Of a stretch of 64,000 nucleotides of DNA, positions 1 through 8,448 are shown in pieces; the stretch's first letter is position 1, and each line of letters opens with the position of its first letter. The notes beneath the pieces were generated by a model that saw only the letters and a list, made by a program, of their open reading frames with translations, did not search any database and was not told where the DNA came from. The DNA is taken from contig JBCCFL010000021.1 in NCBI GenBank assembly GCA_039029735.1, positions 1 to 64,000 on the forward strand. Reading direction: 5' to 3'. Source of the stretch: CADEDH01 sp039029735 (GTDB lineage: Bacteria > Actinomycetota > Acidimicrobiia > Acidimicrobiales > SZUA-35). The position numbers and the translations under genes were made by a program.

Positions 1-55
1 ACACGCCCAGGTTCCGACTGGCATTGAACGCCATGATGTTGTTGTTGATACGCAT
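1..55 (-). CDS. fliC: Flagellin, 5' end only (runs off the left edge)
   Basis: Only the first 18 codons are in the window. They read MRINNNIMAFNASRNLGV, almost the same as the start of the complete flagellin at 14896 on the same strand, so this is a second flagellin gene. The N-terminal stretch forms the conserved D0 helix of the filament subunit. A strong ribosome site (AGGAAGG) lies 6-12 bases before the start. No matching sigma-28 promoter could be found with confidence in the upstream 300 bases. Function from family; the rest of the gene is unseen. Confidence 0.9.
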   Translation of the reverse strand, partial: MRINNNIMAFNASRNLGV

Positions 56-365
56 TCGGTTTCCCTTCCTAGTGAGCGAGCGGAACAACCCTCAGTCCCT
101 TGAGAGCCATTGAGACCGCCCGAAGCCCTGAGAGTCTCGACAGAGGGCCCTCGGCCATAACGGTGCGATCGACCTATTCCGTCGCTGAGACCCCCGCCGA
201 GGCCGTCACCGGACCGCAACACGGCCCAAATTGCCCCCAAAACCCGAGGTCACCGCTAAAAACAGCGGATTTGCTGGGCAGATCGCCTCGGAGTCGCTAG
301 TCTCCCCGTGGGGCAGCCGGCCTCCGGGGAACGGAAATCCTCGGGATCGCAACAGGACGGTCTGC
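56..365. other. Intergenic region between divergent flagellin and secreted-protein genes
   Basis: About 310 bases without a convincing gene. It must hold the promoter and leader of the leftward flagellin and the promoter of the rightward gene at 366. A weak sigma-28-like match for the rightward gene is TAAA at 257-260 followed 17 bases later by GCAGATCG at 278-285. The match to the GCCGAT core is poor, so this is only a hint. Confidence 0.4.
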
Positions 366-1952
366 GTGTCACGGTTCATCACTCCCCCTCAGATGCTGAT
401 CGCGGTTGCTGCGACGGCTCTGCTCGTCGCCGCATTCGGCTTACTCCCCTCGTCGGGACCACCAACTGATCTGCTCGAGATCTCAGCAGCGGACGCGGAG
501 ATCGTCGCCCAGGCGGCGGACCCCGCAACCGAGCCGGCATCGCCGGCCGCCCTGCCTGATCCGACGGGTGCCTCAGCAGCACTCCCGGTCGCCAGCTCCG
601 GTGCGTCGTCGGCATCGTCGGTTGGTGCCGATCTGGTCCGTTCGGTCGAGACGCTGCCGGCAACCGAGCCGGACACGCCGTCGGCCGAGACGCTGCCTGC
701 GGTCGAGGCTCCGGCCTCCACGGACTCGAACCCGCAGTCCGACGACAGCTCCCAGCCCGAGCAGAACTCGCAGCCGGCCCCGTCGAACGAAGAGGACCGT
801 GTGCTCCAGGTGGGCTCGATCAAGAGCAAGGCCGACGACAAGGGCTATGACGTGCACGGCCACGTCGAGCACTCCGTGGCTCTGCTCGGCCAGCAGGTGC
901 TCATCCCGGGCCAGGCAGCCACCGGCGGCTTCATCCAGACGGGCGAGAAGAACTACATGGCCTACTCGCCGGTGACGGCAATGCTGCCGGTCGCCATCCA
1001 GGACAACAAGGAAGTACTCAAGAAGAAGCCGAACCTGGAGGGCGAGGAGCTGTACCGGCGCCTGGCCCAGGAGTACACCGGCTCCAACGACTACAAGAAC
1101 CTGAACCGGGATGCGCAGCGAGCGATCAACATCTTGACCTGCACCGACTGGAGCCTGGTCGACAAGAAGGTGCGGGAGAACACCATCAACCACCTCCTGC
1201 ACTCGCCGATCTCGTTCGGCACGATCGGCTCGGTCGACAACCCGATCTCGACCGACGTCAAGATCGACCTCGGCTACACCCACACCCGGGACAAGAACTG
1301 GACCGAGGTGGAGTACATGGGCAACAACGTGTACAAGGTCACGGTCGTCTCCAACAACAACAACGGCTCGCACACCGGTCACGAGATGGGCACCGCCTAT
1401 GTCGAGATGCCGGCTGGCACCACGTTGAAGGAGGCGCAGAAGATCGGGAACCGGATGATCCCGAGCACGAACAAGAACAACAAGCTCACGATCGATCCGG
1501 CCGCCAAGGACCTGTTCCATCAGATCCCCCGAGGCGCCTCCCCGTTGATCCTGTTCGAGCACCTCAGCGAGGAGGAGCAGAACGCGTTCTTCCAGGGTCG
1601 CGGCATCGAGACGGTCGGTAAGCCCAACCCGGACTGCAACCCGCTCGACGGTGGCATCATGGGCGCTGCACCGGCCCCCGCCGAGGAGGCCCCGGCTGAG
1701 GAAGCCCCAGCTGAAGAGGCCCCAGCCGAGGAAGCCCCAGCCGAAGAGGCTCCAGCTGAGGAAGCCCCAGCCGAAGAGGCTCCGGCCGAGGAAGCCCCGG
1801 CCGAAACCCCGGCGGAGACGCCCGCCGAGACCCCAGCCGAAACTCCGGCGGAGACCCCCGCCGACGACACAGGTGCGGGCGACGACCAGACATCTGATTC
1901 GGGCGGCGGTGACGCTTCGGCCACGCCGGAGTCGTCTTCGGACTCCGGCTGA
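366..1952 (+). CDS. Secreted protein of unknown function with PAEEA/PAET repeat tail
   Basis: 528 residues from a GTG start at 366, chosen because AGGACGG precedes it and because it gives a positively charged start to the hydrophobic stretch MLIAVAATALLVAAFGLL; an ATG at 393 is the alternative. After this signal or anchor comes an Ala/Pro/Ser/Thr-rich linker (about residues 30-150), then a globular region of about 280 residues with several Trp, Tyr and Cys that I do not recognise. The tail has eight PAEEA units, five PAET units and a disordered acidic end. The globular part shows no known catalytic motif. It sits between a flagellin and an OppA-like gene, so a role in the envelope or in motility is possible but not shown. 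Confidence 0.75.
   Translation: MSRFITPPQMLIAVAATALLVAAFGLLPSSGPPTDLLEISAADAEIVAQAADPATEPASPAALPDPTGASAALPVASSGASSASSVGADLVRSVETLPATEPDTPSAETLPAVEAPASTDSNPQSDDSSQPEQNSQPAPSNEEDRVLQVGSIKSKADDKGYDVHGHVEHSVALLGQQVLIPGQAATGGFIQTGEKNYMAYSPVTAMLPVAIQDNKEVLKKKPNLEGEELYRRLAQEYTGSNDYKNLNRDAQRAINILTCTDWSLVDKKVRENTINHLLHSPISFGTIGSVDNPISTDVKIDLGYTHTRDKNWTEVEYMGNNVYKVTVVSNNNNGSHTGHEMGTAYVEMPAGTTLKEAQKIGNRMIPSTNKNNKLTIDPAAKDLFHQIPRGASPLILFEHLSEEEQNAFFQGRGIETVGKPNPDCNPLDGGIMGAAPAPAEEAPAEEAPAEEAPAEEAPAEEAPAEEAPAEEAPAEEAPAETPAETPAETPAETPAETPADDTGAGDDQTSDSGGGDASATPESSSDSG
1677..1856 (+). repeat. In-frame 15-bp and 12-bp repeats coding PAEEA and PAET
   Basis: Eight 15-base units coding Pro-Ala-Glu-Glu-Ala are followed by five 12-base units coding Pro-Ala-Glu-Thr. 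Synonymous changes between units (gct/gcc, gag/gaa) show that the array is not brand new and that the protein repeat is maintained. Such Pro/Ala/Glu repeats usually form extended stalks or cell-wall spanning segments. Confidence 0.9.
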
Positions 1953-2104
1953 CGGGCCGAGTTCGACCCGGGGCCGCCCTCCCCGGGGACATGTCAACAC
2001 CCATGTGCTGCCCGCAGCGTCGGGTGGGGAGACAACACCCCGCCCGGCTCTGCGGGCCATGTCGTCTCATGACCTCCGACCACAACGTGGAGCCCATTCC
2101 CATC

Positions 2105-3967
2105 ATGTCGATCACAGCCGATGCGCTGCTCCGAAGCCGACCACAAGCCACGCGCCCCCTCGTGGTGGCACGGCGCCTGGCGGCGCTCGCCGCTGCGCTC
2201 GTGCTCACGGCGCTGGCTACGCCTGCGGTCGCCCAGGACGACGAGCGGGCGGCCGTGGTTCGCGTTGCGCTGCGTACCGACGAGGGCAACCTCAATCCGT
2301 TCGTCCCCCATCGCGATGTCACCGTCGGCCACGACCTCACGATGCTCGTGTACGACACGCTGTTCTGGACCCAGAGCCAGGTGTCGCCCGACGAATGGCT
2401 GGCCACCGGAGCCGAGCCGTCGGCCGACTACCGAACCTGGACGGTGTCGCTTCGAGCGGGGGTGCAGTGGCACGACGGTGAGGCGTTCACCGCCGACGAC
2501 GTGGCCTTCACCTTCCAGTACTTCCGCGACATCGGCGGGCCCGGCCGCTACGGCCACCACGTGTACCAGCATCCAGCCTTCGAGGCTGCCCAGGTGATCG
2601 ACGACCTCACCGTGGCACTCACGTTCACCAATCCAATCACCACGTTCCCGCAGCTCCCGGGCGGTGACGTTCCCATTCTCCCCGAGCATGTCTGGTCGAC
2701 GATCGAGGATCCCCGAGCCGTCACCGAGGCGCTGCCGGTCGGCACCGGGCCGTATCGGCTCACGGCGATCGAGGGCGGCGTCTCCTACCGCATGGAGGCC
2801 AACGGGGGCTACTTCGCCGGCACCCCCCTGGTCGACGTGCTCGAGTTCTCGGTGATCGGCGACGATCAGGCGGCCTTCGCCGCGCTGGAGGCGGGCTCCG
2901 TCGACATGGTGGCTCGCAGTACGCCGTTGGCCCTGATCGAACCGCTCGATCTGAGCGACGACGTTGAGATGCTCGTCGGCAGCCGCCAGCAGTCGGTCCA
3001 CCTCCAGTTCAACACCGGCAACGAACTGCTCCAGAGTGCTGAGGTGCGTCGAGGGCTCGGCCTGGCGATCGACGTCGACACCGTGCTCGACGTGGTGGAG
3101 GACGGCGCCGGTCGCCTCGGAACCGACACGTGGACGCACCCCAACTCGATCTGGACGCGCGATCCGCTGGGCTCCCACCTCTCCGACACTGCAGCAGCCA
3201 CGCAGCTGCTGACTGCCGCCGGCTTTGCGGTCGCCGACGATGGCACGCTGCTCACCCCGGCCGGGGCACCGGCCACCTTCACCCTCGGCGTCGACGACTC
3301 CCGGCCCCGACATCTCACGGCGGCCCAGAACGTGGCCGACCAGCTGGCGGCGATCGGCGTCGCGGTGACCGTCCAACAGCTGGCGGCGTCGACGCTGCCC
3401 CCCGTCGTTGGTGGAGCCGGCACGCTCCCTCCGACCGACATGGTGATCGGTGAGCTCGACACCCACCACCACGACGATCCGGATCATCTCTTCTTCCTGT
3501 TCCACAGCGCGAGTGCTGCCACCGACCTCTTCGGTGGCTATGCCAACCCCGACCTCGACGCGGCGATCGAGCGGGTGATCGTCGAGCCCCAAGAGTCCGA
3601 CGTTCGCACCCAGGCGCTGAACACGGCGCAAGACACGCTCGCCGCCGATCTACCGATACTGGTGCTCTACTATCCGGCCTGGCGGATGGCCTACCGCCCA
3701 GCGGTGTACGACGGCTGGCAGGCAGAGGAGGCGAACGGCTTTCTCACCAAACGATCGCTGCTACCGGCGTTCGCCGACCAGGGCCAAGGCGAACGCTCGG
3801 TGCCGCCGCCGAGCGTCCCGGCCTTCGTTGCCGAGGACGGCGAGGCCGGCGGCTTCCCCCTGGTGGCGGTGGCTGCGCTCGGCGTGGCTGGCATCGCGGC
3901 CGTCGGGGCGTTGGGGCTCGTGTTCCGCAGCCGACCGGATCCCGAGGTCGAGGAGGGCTGGACCTGA
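2105..3967 (+). CDS. OppA-like (family 5) solute-binding protein with C-terminal membrane anchor
   Basis: 620 residues. The ATG at 2105 gives a clear signal peptide ending in TPAVAQDD; upstream in-frame ATGs at 1991 and 2069 would bury it. The body matches the family 5 extracellular solute-binding fold of peptide/nickel/oligopeptide ABC importers: an LNPF segment near the start, a Trp-rich block with WHDGEAFTADDV, and PVGTGPYRL in the middle. Unusually it ends in a hydrophobic helix (about residues 585-607, FPLVAVAALGVAGIAAVGAL) and a short charged tail, so it is probably anchored by its C-terminus rather than by lipid. No permease or ATPase genes are adjacent. The stop overlaps the start of the CopC-like gene (TGATG), so the two are co-translated. 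The ligand cannot be told. Confidence 0.85.
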   Translation: MSITADALLRSRPQATRPLVVARRLAALAAALVLTALATPAVAQDDERAAVVRVALRTDEGNLNPFVPHRDVTVGHDLTMLVYDTLFWTQSQVSPDEWLATGAEPSADYRTWTVSLRAGVQWHDGEAFTADDVAFTFQYFRDIGGPGRYGHHVYQHPAFEAAQVIDDLTVALTFTNPITTFPQLPGGDVPILPEHVWSTIEDPRAVTEALPVGTGPYRLTAIEGGVSYRMEANGGYFAGTPLVDVLEFSVIGDDQAAFAALEAGSVDMVARSTPLALIEPLDLSDDVEMLVGSRQQSVHLQFNTGNELLQSAEVRRGLGLAIDVDTVLDVVEDGAGRLGTDTWTHPNSIWTRDPLGSHLSDTAAATQLLTAAGFAVADDGTLLTPAGAPATFTLGVDDSRPRHLTAAQNVADQLAAIGVAVTVQQLAASTLPPVVGGAGTLPPTDMVIGELDTHHHDDPDHLFFLFHSASAATDLFGGYANPDLDAAIERVIVEPQESDVRTQALNTAQDTLAADLPILVLYYPAWRMAYRPAVYDGWQAEEANGFLTKRSLLPAFADQGQGERSVPPPSVPAFVAEDGEAGGFPLVAVAALGVAGIAAVGALGLVFRSRPDPEVEEGWT

Positions 3968-4539
3968 TGTTCCCAGGGCGCCGCGCACGATTCTGGTTCG
4001 TATCGCTGGTGGTCATCGGGGTGCTGGCACCACTGGCCACCCCTGCATCGGCCCACACCGCCATGTTGCGGGCGTCGCCGGATCGCGACGCCATCGCAGG
4101 AGGGCCGGTCCAGTTCATCGACCTCGAGTTCCTCGATCCGATCACCGAGGCCGTTGTGACCGTGACCTACAACGGGGTGCCGCTCGCGGGTCGCACCACG
4201 GTGGCTGACGGCGAGGTGATCACCTTCACACTGGATCAGCCGCTCACCGAGCCTGGTCGATACCAGGTGAGCTACGAGATGATCTCGTTCGACACCGACT
4301 TCACCACCGGTGGCTTCTTCTTCACCTTCGACCCCCAGGCCGATCAGGTGGCTCGTCTCGAACCGCCAGGAGCCGGCGGGTTCTCGCCCGCCACGACCGC
4401 GATCTCGGCTGCGGGCCTCGCCGTGGTGGTGGCGCTCCTGGCCACGTTCGTGTGGCGGATGGACGGTCGTCGTCGTGACTCGTACGACGATGGACACGAC
4501 GGTGATGTCGGCTACGCCGATTACCACGACGACTGGTAG
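3967..4539 (+). CDS. CopC-like domain membrane-anchored protein
   Basis: 190 residues with a signal peptide ending ATPASAHT. The mature protein starts with AHTAMLRASPDRDA, the usual start of the CopC/YobA copper-resistance beta-sandwich, in which the first His is a copper ligand. The domain covers about residues 30-120 and is followed by a transmembrane helix (about 140-160) and a tail rich in His, Asp and Tyr. The CopC assignment comes from this start and from the length. The His/Asp tail could bind metal, which is inference. Coupling by a one-base overlap to the OppA-like gene suggests that the pair works together at the membrane; no CopD-like segment is present. Confidence 0.75.
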   Translation: MFPGRRARFWFVSLVVIGVLAPLATPASAHTAMLRASPDRDAIAGGPVQFIDLEFLDPITEAVVTVTYNGVPLAGRTTVADGEVITFTLDQPLTEPGRYQVSYEMISFDTDFTTGGFFFTFDPQADQVARLEPPGAGGFSPATTAISAAGLAVVVALLATFVWRMDGRRRDSYDDGHDGDVGYADYHDDW

Positions 4540-4627
4540 CCAACGCAGCCACCGACCGTGACAACTGGTGGCCGAGCCCACGAGGGGCCCGACCACCAGC
4601 ACTCGGTCACTGCATCTCGCTGGCGGG

Positions 4628-5131
4628 CTACTGCATCACGAATGAGGTGAACAGCACCCGGACCACGATCTGCTGGTCCATCTCGTCCATGCCGTAGGCG
4701 TCGGCGAGCAGGGTCGAGAGTTCCTCCTTCGCGGCGGGGATGCCCCCGTCGGCCTGGAGTTCCTCCTTCGTCAGCGACGACAGGTACTCGACGGCCACGT
4801 CCTGGGCCAAGGCCTGGCGCATCTCGAAGTCGGCAACGAGCACGCCTTCTCCGAGCACGACGGCGATCCCCACACGGAGGAAGCCCACCTCGGGTCCCGC
4901 CGTGTTCAAGATCATCTCATCGAGCTGGACGATGTCGCCCTCCACCGGATCGGCTGCCGCCTCAGCCTCGGCCGCGGCCAATGCCTCGGGCGTCTCCTCC
5001 TCGGGAGGAGGCGACTTGAGGACGAACTGGTACACCCCGCCGAGGGCGGCGAGCACGACCACGCCAATGATGATCTTCTTTTTGCCACCACCACCGGATT
5101 CTTCCTCTTCTTCTTCGGTGTCGTCAGCCAC
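4628..5131 (-). CDS. fliL: Flagellar basal body-associated protein FliL
   Basis: 167 residues. A short acidic cytoplasmic N-terminus (DDTEEEEEE) and GGGGKKK lead into one membrane helix (about 20-37). Then comes a periplasmic domain with the FliL pattern of an LDEMILNT strand and a C-terminus ending VLFTSFVMQ. FliL surrounds the stator units and supports torque. It is the last gene of flbD-motA-motB-fliL, and its start lies inside the end of motB (8-base overlap), which fits a stator operon. Length is normal for the family. Confidence 0.93.
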   Translation of the reverse strand: MADDTEEEEEESGGGGKKKIIIGVVVLAALGGVYQFVLKSPPPEEETPEALAAAEAEAAADPVEGDIVQLDEMILNTAGPEVGFLRVGIAVVLGEGVLVADFEMRQALAQDVAVEYLSSLTKEELQADGGIPAAKEELSTLLADAYGMDEMDQQIVVRVLFTSFVMQ

Positions 5132-6212
5132 TGGAGTCTCCTTCCGGTGTGAGTTGCTGATCTGGTTCTCCGCCGGTCTCCACCGGCGTGTCGGCCCCCT
5201 CAGGGGTCGAACTCTCTGGAGCCTCGGCTCCTGCCTCGGGTTCCGTCCCCGCCTCGGGTTCCGTCCCCGTGTCGGGATCGACCCCGGTCTCGGGGTCCAC
5301 CTCGGCTCCGGCCTCGCCGTCGGCGTCGTCGGCTGGTGCCGGCTCGGATCCGGGCTGGGTTGTCTCGTCGTCGACGCCTTGGGTCGGGTCGACGCCGGTG
5401 TCGGCGAACGGGTCGATCACGTCCACGTCGCTGGCGACGATGCCCGGCACTCGGACCACGATCTCCACCCGCCGGTTCTCCTGGCGACCGTCGAGCGTTG
5501 CGTTGTCACCCCTGGGCCTGGTGTCGGCGAGGCCGACCGCCCGGAGCTGGGGGGCGAGCACGGATTCGGTGCCGATCAGCCATCGCACCACCCGTGAGGC
5601 GCGAGCCGTCGAGAGTTCCCAGTTCGAAGGCCATTCCGACCCGGTTGGCTGGCTGTCGGTGTGGCCTTCGACCTCGATGAGGTTGTCGATCAAGCCGAGC
5701 GTGTTGGCGGCGATCGACAACAAGGCGAGGCCCTCGTCGTCGAGCTGGGCGCTGCCGCTGGCAAACAGAACCTGACCGTCGAATCGGATGAACACCCCGC
5801 GCTCGTCGATCCCGACATCGACCACCTGGGAGGCGCCGGCTTCGTCGAACTCCTTCTCGAGGAACTCGCGCACCGCCTCGGCGTTCTCCGGTGTGACCTG
5901 GCCTGATTCGAGGGCCTCCATCAGTTCGGCATTCTCGGCCGCCTGTTTGGCGTCGATCGGGGCGAGCCCCACCTCAGGCGTGATGCCGGTGCCGAGACCG
6001 AGAATGCTGTTCGTGTTGTCGGTGGCCGGGTCGGGCAGCCCGAGGGCCGCGGCGACACCGACCTTGAACTCGTCGAACTTGTTCTCGTCGATGAGGGCAA
6101 AGGCGAACATCATGATGAAGAAGGCAAGAAGGAGCGTCATGGCGTCGGCATAGCTGGCCAACCATTCCTGGGACGGTCCGTCGTCCTCCTCGACCTGCTG
6201 CTTCTTGGCCAT
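5124..6212 (-). CDS. motB: Flagellar stator protein MotB
   Basis: 362 residues. The single membrane helix near residues 20-42 carries the proton-channel Asp in YADAMTLLLAFF (Asp23). A plug/linker region follows, then an OmpA-like peptidoglycan-binding domain (about 130-250) with VEGHTDSQP and NRRVEIVVR. The last 110 residues are an acidic, Pro-rich, low-complexity tail (GTEPEAG and similar units) not usual in MotB. The motA stop lies six bases upstream and fliL overlaps the 3' end. The presence of the Asp supports an ion-conducting stator; the sequence alone does not decide proton or sodium use. Confidence 0.95.
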   Translation of the reverse strand: MAKKQQVEEDDGPSQEWLASYADAMTLLLAFFIMMFAFALIDENKFDEFKVGVAAALGLPDPATDNTNSILGLGTGITPEVGLAPIDAKQAAENAELMEALESGQVTPENAEAVREFLEKEFDEAGASQVVDVGIDERGVFIRFDGQVLFASGSAQLDDEGLALLSIAANTLGLIDNLIEVEGHTDSQPTGSEWPSNWELSTARASRVVRWLIGTESVLAPQLRAVGLADTRPRGDNATLDGRQENRRVEIVVRVPGIVASDVDVIDPFADTGVDPTQGVDDETTQPGSEPAPADDADGEAGAEVDPETGVDPDTGTEPEAGTEPEAGAEAPESSTPEGADTPVETGGEPDQQLTPEGDSSG

Positions 6213-6218
6213 GGCGGA

Positions 6219-7013
6219 CTAGCCAGCCTTCTTGTCGCCCTCGAGCACCGCTTCGCGGTCGCCCGGCGGGAGGAACGAGACCAGCTTGCCGGCCACGGCC
6301 CGGGGGTTCGACCCAGCCTGGATGGACAAGATGCCTTCGAGGATCAGTTCCTTGCTCGCCATCTCTTCCGCCGCCAGCTTCTTCAGCCGAGCTGCGATGG
6401 GAGCGAAGAAGTAGTTGGCGATGAAGGCGCCCCACAGTGTGGTCAAGAACGCCACCGCCATGGCCGGGCCCAGCGTTGAGGGATCGTCCAGGTTGCCGAG
6501 CATGTCGACCAGGCCGATCACGGTGCCGACCATGCCCATGGCCGGGCCCATGCCGGCCGCAGTACTGAAGAAGCCCGCTCCGTCCTTGTGTCGTTGCCCC
6601 ATCTTCTCCAGATCGAGCTCGAGCATGTCGCGGAGCTCATCGGGGTCGGTGCCGTCGACCGCGAGCTGCATCCCCCGCTGGAAGAACGTGTCCTCGATCT
6701 TCTCGATCTCGGCCTCGAGAGCGAGAAGCCCTTCCTTGCGGGCCGTGTCGGCGAAGGCCACGAGCTGCTTGATCACCGCAGGACGATCAATCGCCCCCGC
6801 TCCGGTGAAGGCCTTCACCAGGCCTTTCGGGGCGTTGAGGGCCTGCGCCATCGTGCCGCTGGCCGCTGTGGTGCCGATCGTGCCCCCGACGACCAGGAGG
6901 ATCGAGCCCGGGTCGCCGAGGAAGATGGCAATGGGGTTCATGCCGGCCATGAACGAGGCCGCCAGCATGGCCACGAGTGCCAGCAGGATGCCGGCAATGG
7001 TTATCGGGTCCAT
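6219..7013 (-). CDS. motA: Flagellar stator protein MotA
   Basis: 264 residues, normal MotA length. Four hydrophobic segments are visible (about 5-25, 30-50, 150-170, 180-200). The conserved start MDPITIAGILLA and the GTIGTTAAS and AAGMGPAMGMVGTVIGLVDML blocks are present. The large cytoplasmic loop between helices 2 and 3 carries the charged residues that meet the rotor. It starts one base inside the flbD stop and is followed after five bases by motB, so the stator pair is translated together. Confidence 0.95.
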   Translation of the reverse strand: MDPITIAGILLALVAMLAASFMAGMNPIAIFLGDPGSILLVVGGTIGTTAASGTMAQALNAPKGLVKAFTGAGAIDRPAVIKQLVAFADTARKEGLLALEAEIEKIEDTFFQRGMQLAVDGTDPDELRDMLELDLEKMGQRHKDGAGFFSTAAGMGPAMGMVGTVIGLVDMLGNLDDPSTLGPAMAVAFLTTLWGAFIANYFFAPIAARLKKLAAEEMASKELILEGILSIQAGSNPRAVAGKLVSFLPPGDREAVLEGDKKAG

Positions 7014-7339
7014 CAGAGGTGCTCCGTTTCCGAATCGGTGGTCGAGAAGAACTCGATGTCGGCCTCAGGTGTCGAGGCGCCGGGGGCCGACACGATCTCG
7101 TTGGGCACCACGTGCAGAGCCGGGCGGGGCTCGGGAGCCAGCTGGAGGTCAGTCGAGCGGGCGATCACGTAGGCCCGGTAGTCGGTGATGAGGGCGAGTA
7201 CCTGCTCCAACGACTCGGCGACGAGAAGCTTCTTGCCATCGACGAAGGTGATCACGGTGTCGGGCGTTGACTCGGCTCGCTCGATGAGGTCCGGGTTGAC
7301 GGCGACTGCCTTGCCGTTGAGTCGGTTGAACAGAATCAT
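7013..7339 (-). CDS. flbD: FlbD family flagellar protein
   Basis: 108 residues. It starts MILFNRLNGKAVAVNPDLIERAE, the hallmark of the small FlbD family found beside motA in many Gram-positive flagellar loci. The family domain is about the first 70 residues; the rest is a low-complexity tail. The exact role of this family is not known. It heads the leftward motA-motB-fliL operon and diverges from fliM. Confidence 0.9.
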   Translation of the reverse strand: MILFNRLNGKAVAVNPDLIERAESTPDTVITFVDGKKLLVAESLEQVLALITDYRAYVIARSTDLQLAPEPRPALHVVPNEIVSAPGASTPEADIEFFSTTDSETEHL

Positions 7340-7509
7340 GCGTCGCGCTCCGCAAGTGCGGGCACCATCCGCCGACGGTGCCAGTTGGGACCGGAGGTCG
7401 GCCCATGGAGTGTCTCGACATCAGGGGTCGGGACTTGATAGGCCCGATCGCTCATGTCGGGGGCCAAACGACCGATCCGATCGGCGTGGCCGACACCGGA
7501 GACGACACG
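7340..7509. promoter_or_regulatory. Divergent promoter region between flbD and fliM
   Basis: 170 bases separate the two divergent flagellar operons and must hold both promoters. I could not pick a convincing sigma-28 box on either strand. A GGAG ribosome site is visible at 7498-7501, nine bases before the chosen fliM start. Confidence 0.5.
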
Positions 7510-8448
7510 ATGACGACCGACGACGATGCAGCGTCGTCGGAGGGCGCGCCGACGGGAGAGCAGGATCCTGCCGCCGACTCGATGTCGTCGACGGAACGCA
7601 ACCCGTTCCGCCAGACCCGACTGTTAACGGCAGAACGAAGCCAGACCTTCAATCAAACCGCAGAACAGCTCCGGGAGCGCATCGCCAGTGTGCTCAGCAA
7701 GTGGCTGAGCGAAGCGAGCGTCGAAGCTGGCCCGGTGGAGCAGGTCGACCTCGTCGATGTGGCCACATCGGATCGCGACATCGCCATCATCCGGCCCGCC
7801 AACCACCTCGACTACGGGCTCATCGTCACCGATTTGAGCCTTGCGCTCCCACTCACAGCCATCCTGTGCGGTGGACCCTCCCAGCCGGAAGACGAGCTAC
7901 GTGCGCTGTCGAGGATCGAGATCTGTGTCTACGACCTGATCCTCGAGTCAACGCTCGAACTGGCCACCGACGAGCTCAATGTCGGGCCGGCTTCCATCGG
8001 GGGCCATGTGGCCCACGCCGCCGCCTTGCCTCCCCCACCCGACGAGCCGTCGCTCGCCCTCCCGTTCACGATCACCGTTGGCAGCACCAGCGGCGACCTC
8101 GTGTTCGCCTTCACCGCGGCCCACCTCCAGGACTTCACCGAGGCGCTCGACGCCCAGATTGCTGGCCGTATCGGGGCGCGCGAGACCGGACCGAACAACC
8201 AGATCGTCCAGGCCCTCGTTCCGGTGCCGGTCGAGATCGTGGTCGGCTTCGAGCCCACTCAGATCTCGACCCGACGGCTCGCCGAGCTGGACGTCGGCGA
8301 CGTGCTGCACACCGGCCGATCGCTCGCATCCAACCTCGTCGCCCGCATCGGTGACGAGTCGATCTTCCACGTCCGAGCGGCCCAGCAGGGTCAGCGCCTC
8401 GTCGCCGAGATTCTCGGTCCCGTCTCCACCCGAAAGGAAACGCTCTGA
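7510..8448 (+). CDS. fliM: Flagellar motor switch protein FliM, divergent
   Basis: 312 residues from the ATG at 7510, which has GGAG at the right distance; an upstream in-frame start would add a non-coding-like segment. The middle domain (about 50-200) follows the CheC/FliM pattern (LSRIEICVYDLILEST). The end is a SpoA domain (about 225-300, PVPVEIVVGFEPTQIS, ELDVGDVLHTG). The N-terminal EIDALL-type CheY-P binding motif of classical FliM is not visible; instead the start is Asp/Ala/Ser-rich. It overlaps fliN by one base. Position before fliN-fliO-fliP supports the call. Confidence 0.85.
   Translation: MTTDDDAASSEGAPTGEQDPAADSMSSTERNPFRQTRLLTAERSQTFNQTAEQLRERIASVLSKWLSEASVEAGPVEQVDLVDVATSDRDIAIIRPANHLDYGLIVTDLSLALPLTAILCGGPSQPEDELRALSRIEICVYDLILESTLELATDELNVGPASIGGHVAHAAALPPPPDEPSLALPFTITVGSTSGDLVFAFTAAHLQDFTEALDAQIAGRIGARETGPNNQIVQALVPVPVEIVVGFEPTQISTRRLAELDVGDVLHTGRSLASNLVARIGDESIFHVRAAQQGQRLVAEILGPVSTRKETL

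Noticed and set aside
257..285. Sigma-28 promoter for the gene at 366
   Set aside because: The -10 box GCAGATCG departs from GCCGAT at a key base and the spacing of 17 is long; kept only as a hint.
573..2060. Long open frame on the minus strand opposite the secreted repeat protein
   Set aside because: It is the Arg/Gly-rich antisense of a high-GC gene and has no domains; the plus-strand frame has signal peptide and repeats.
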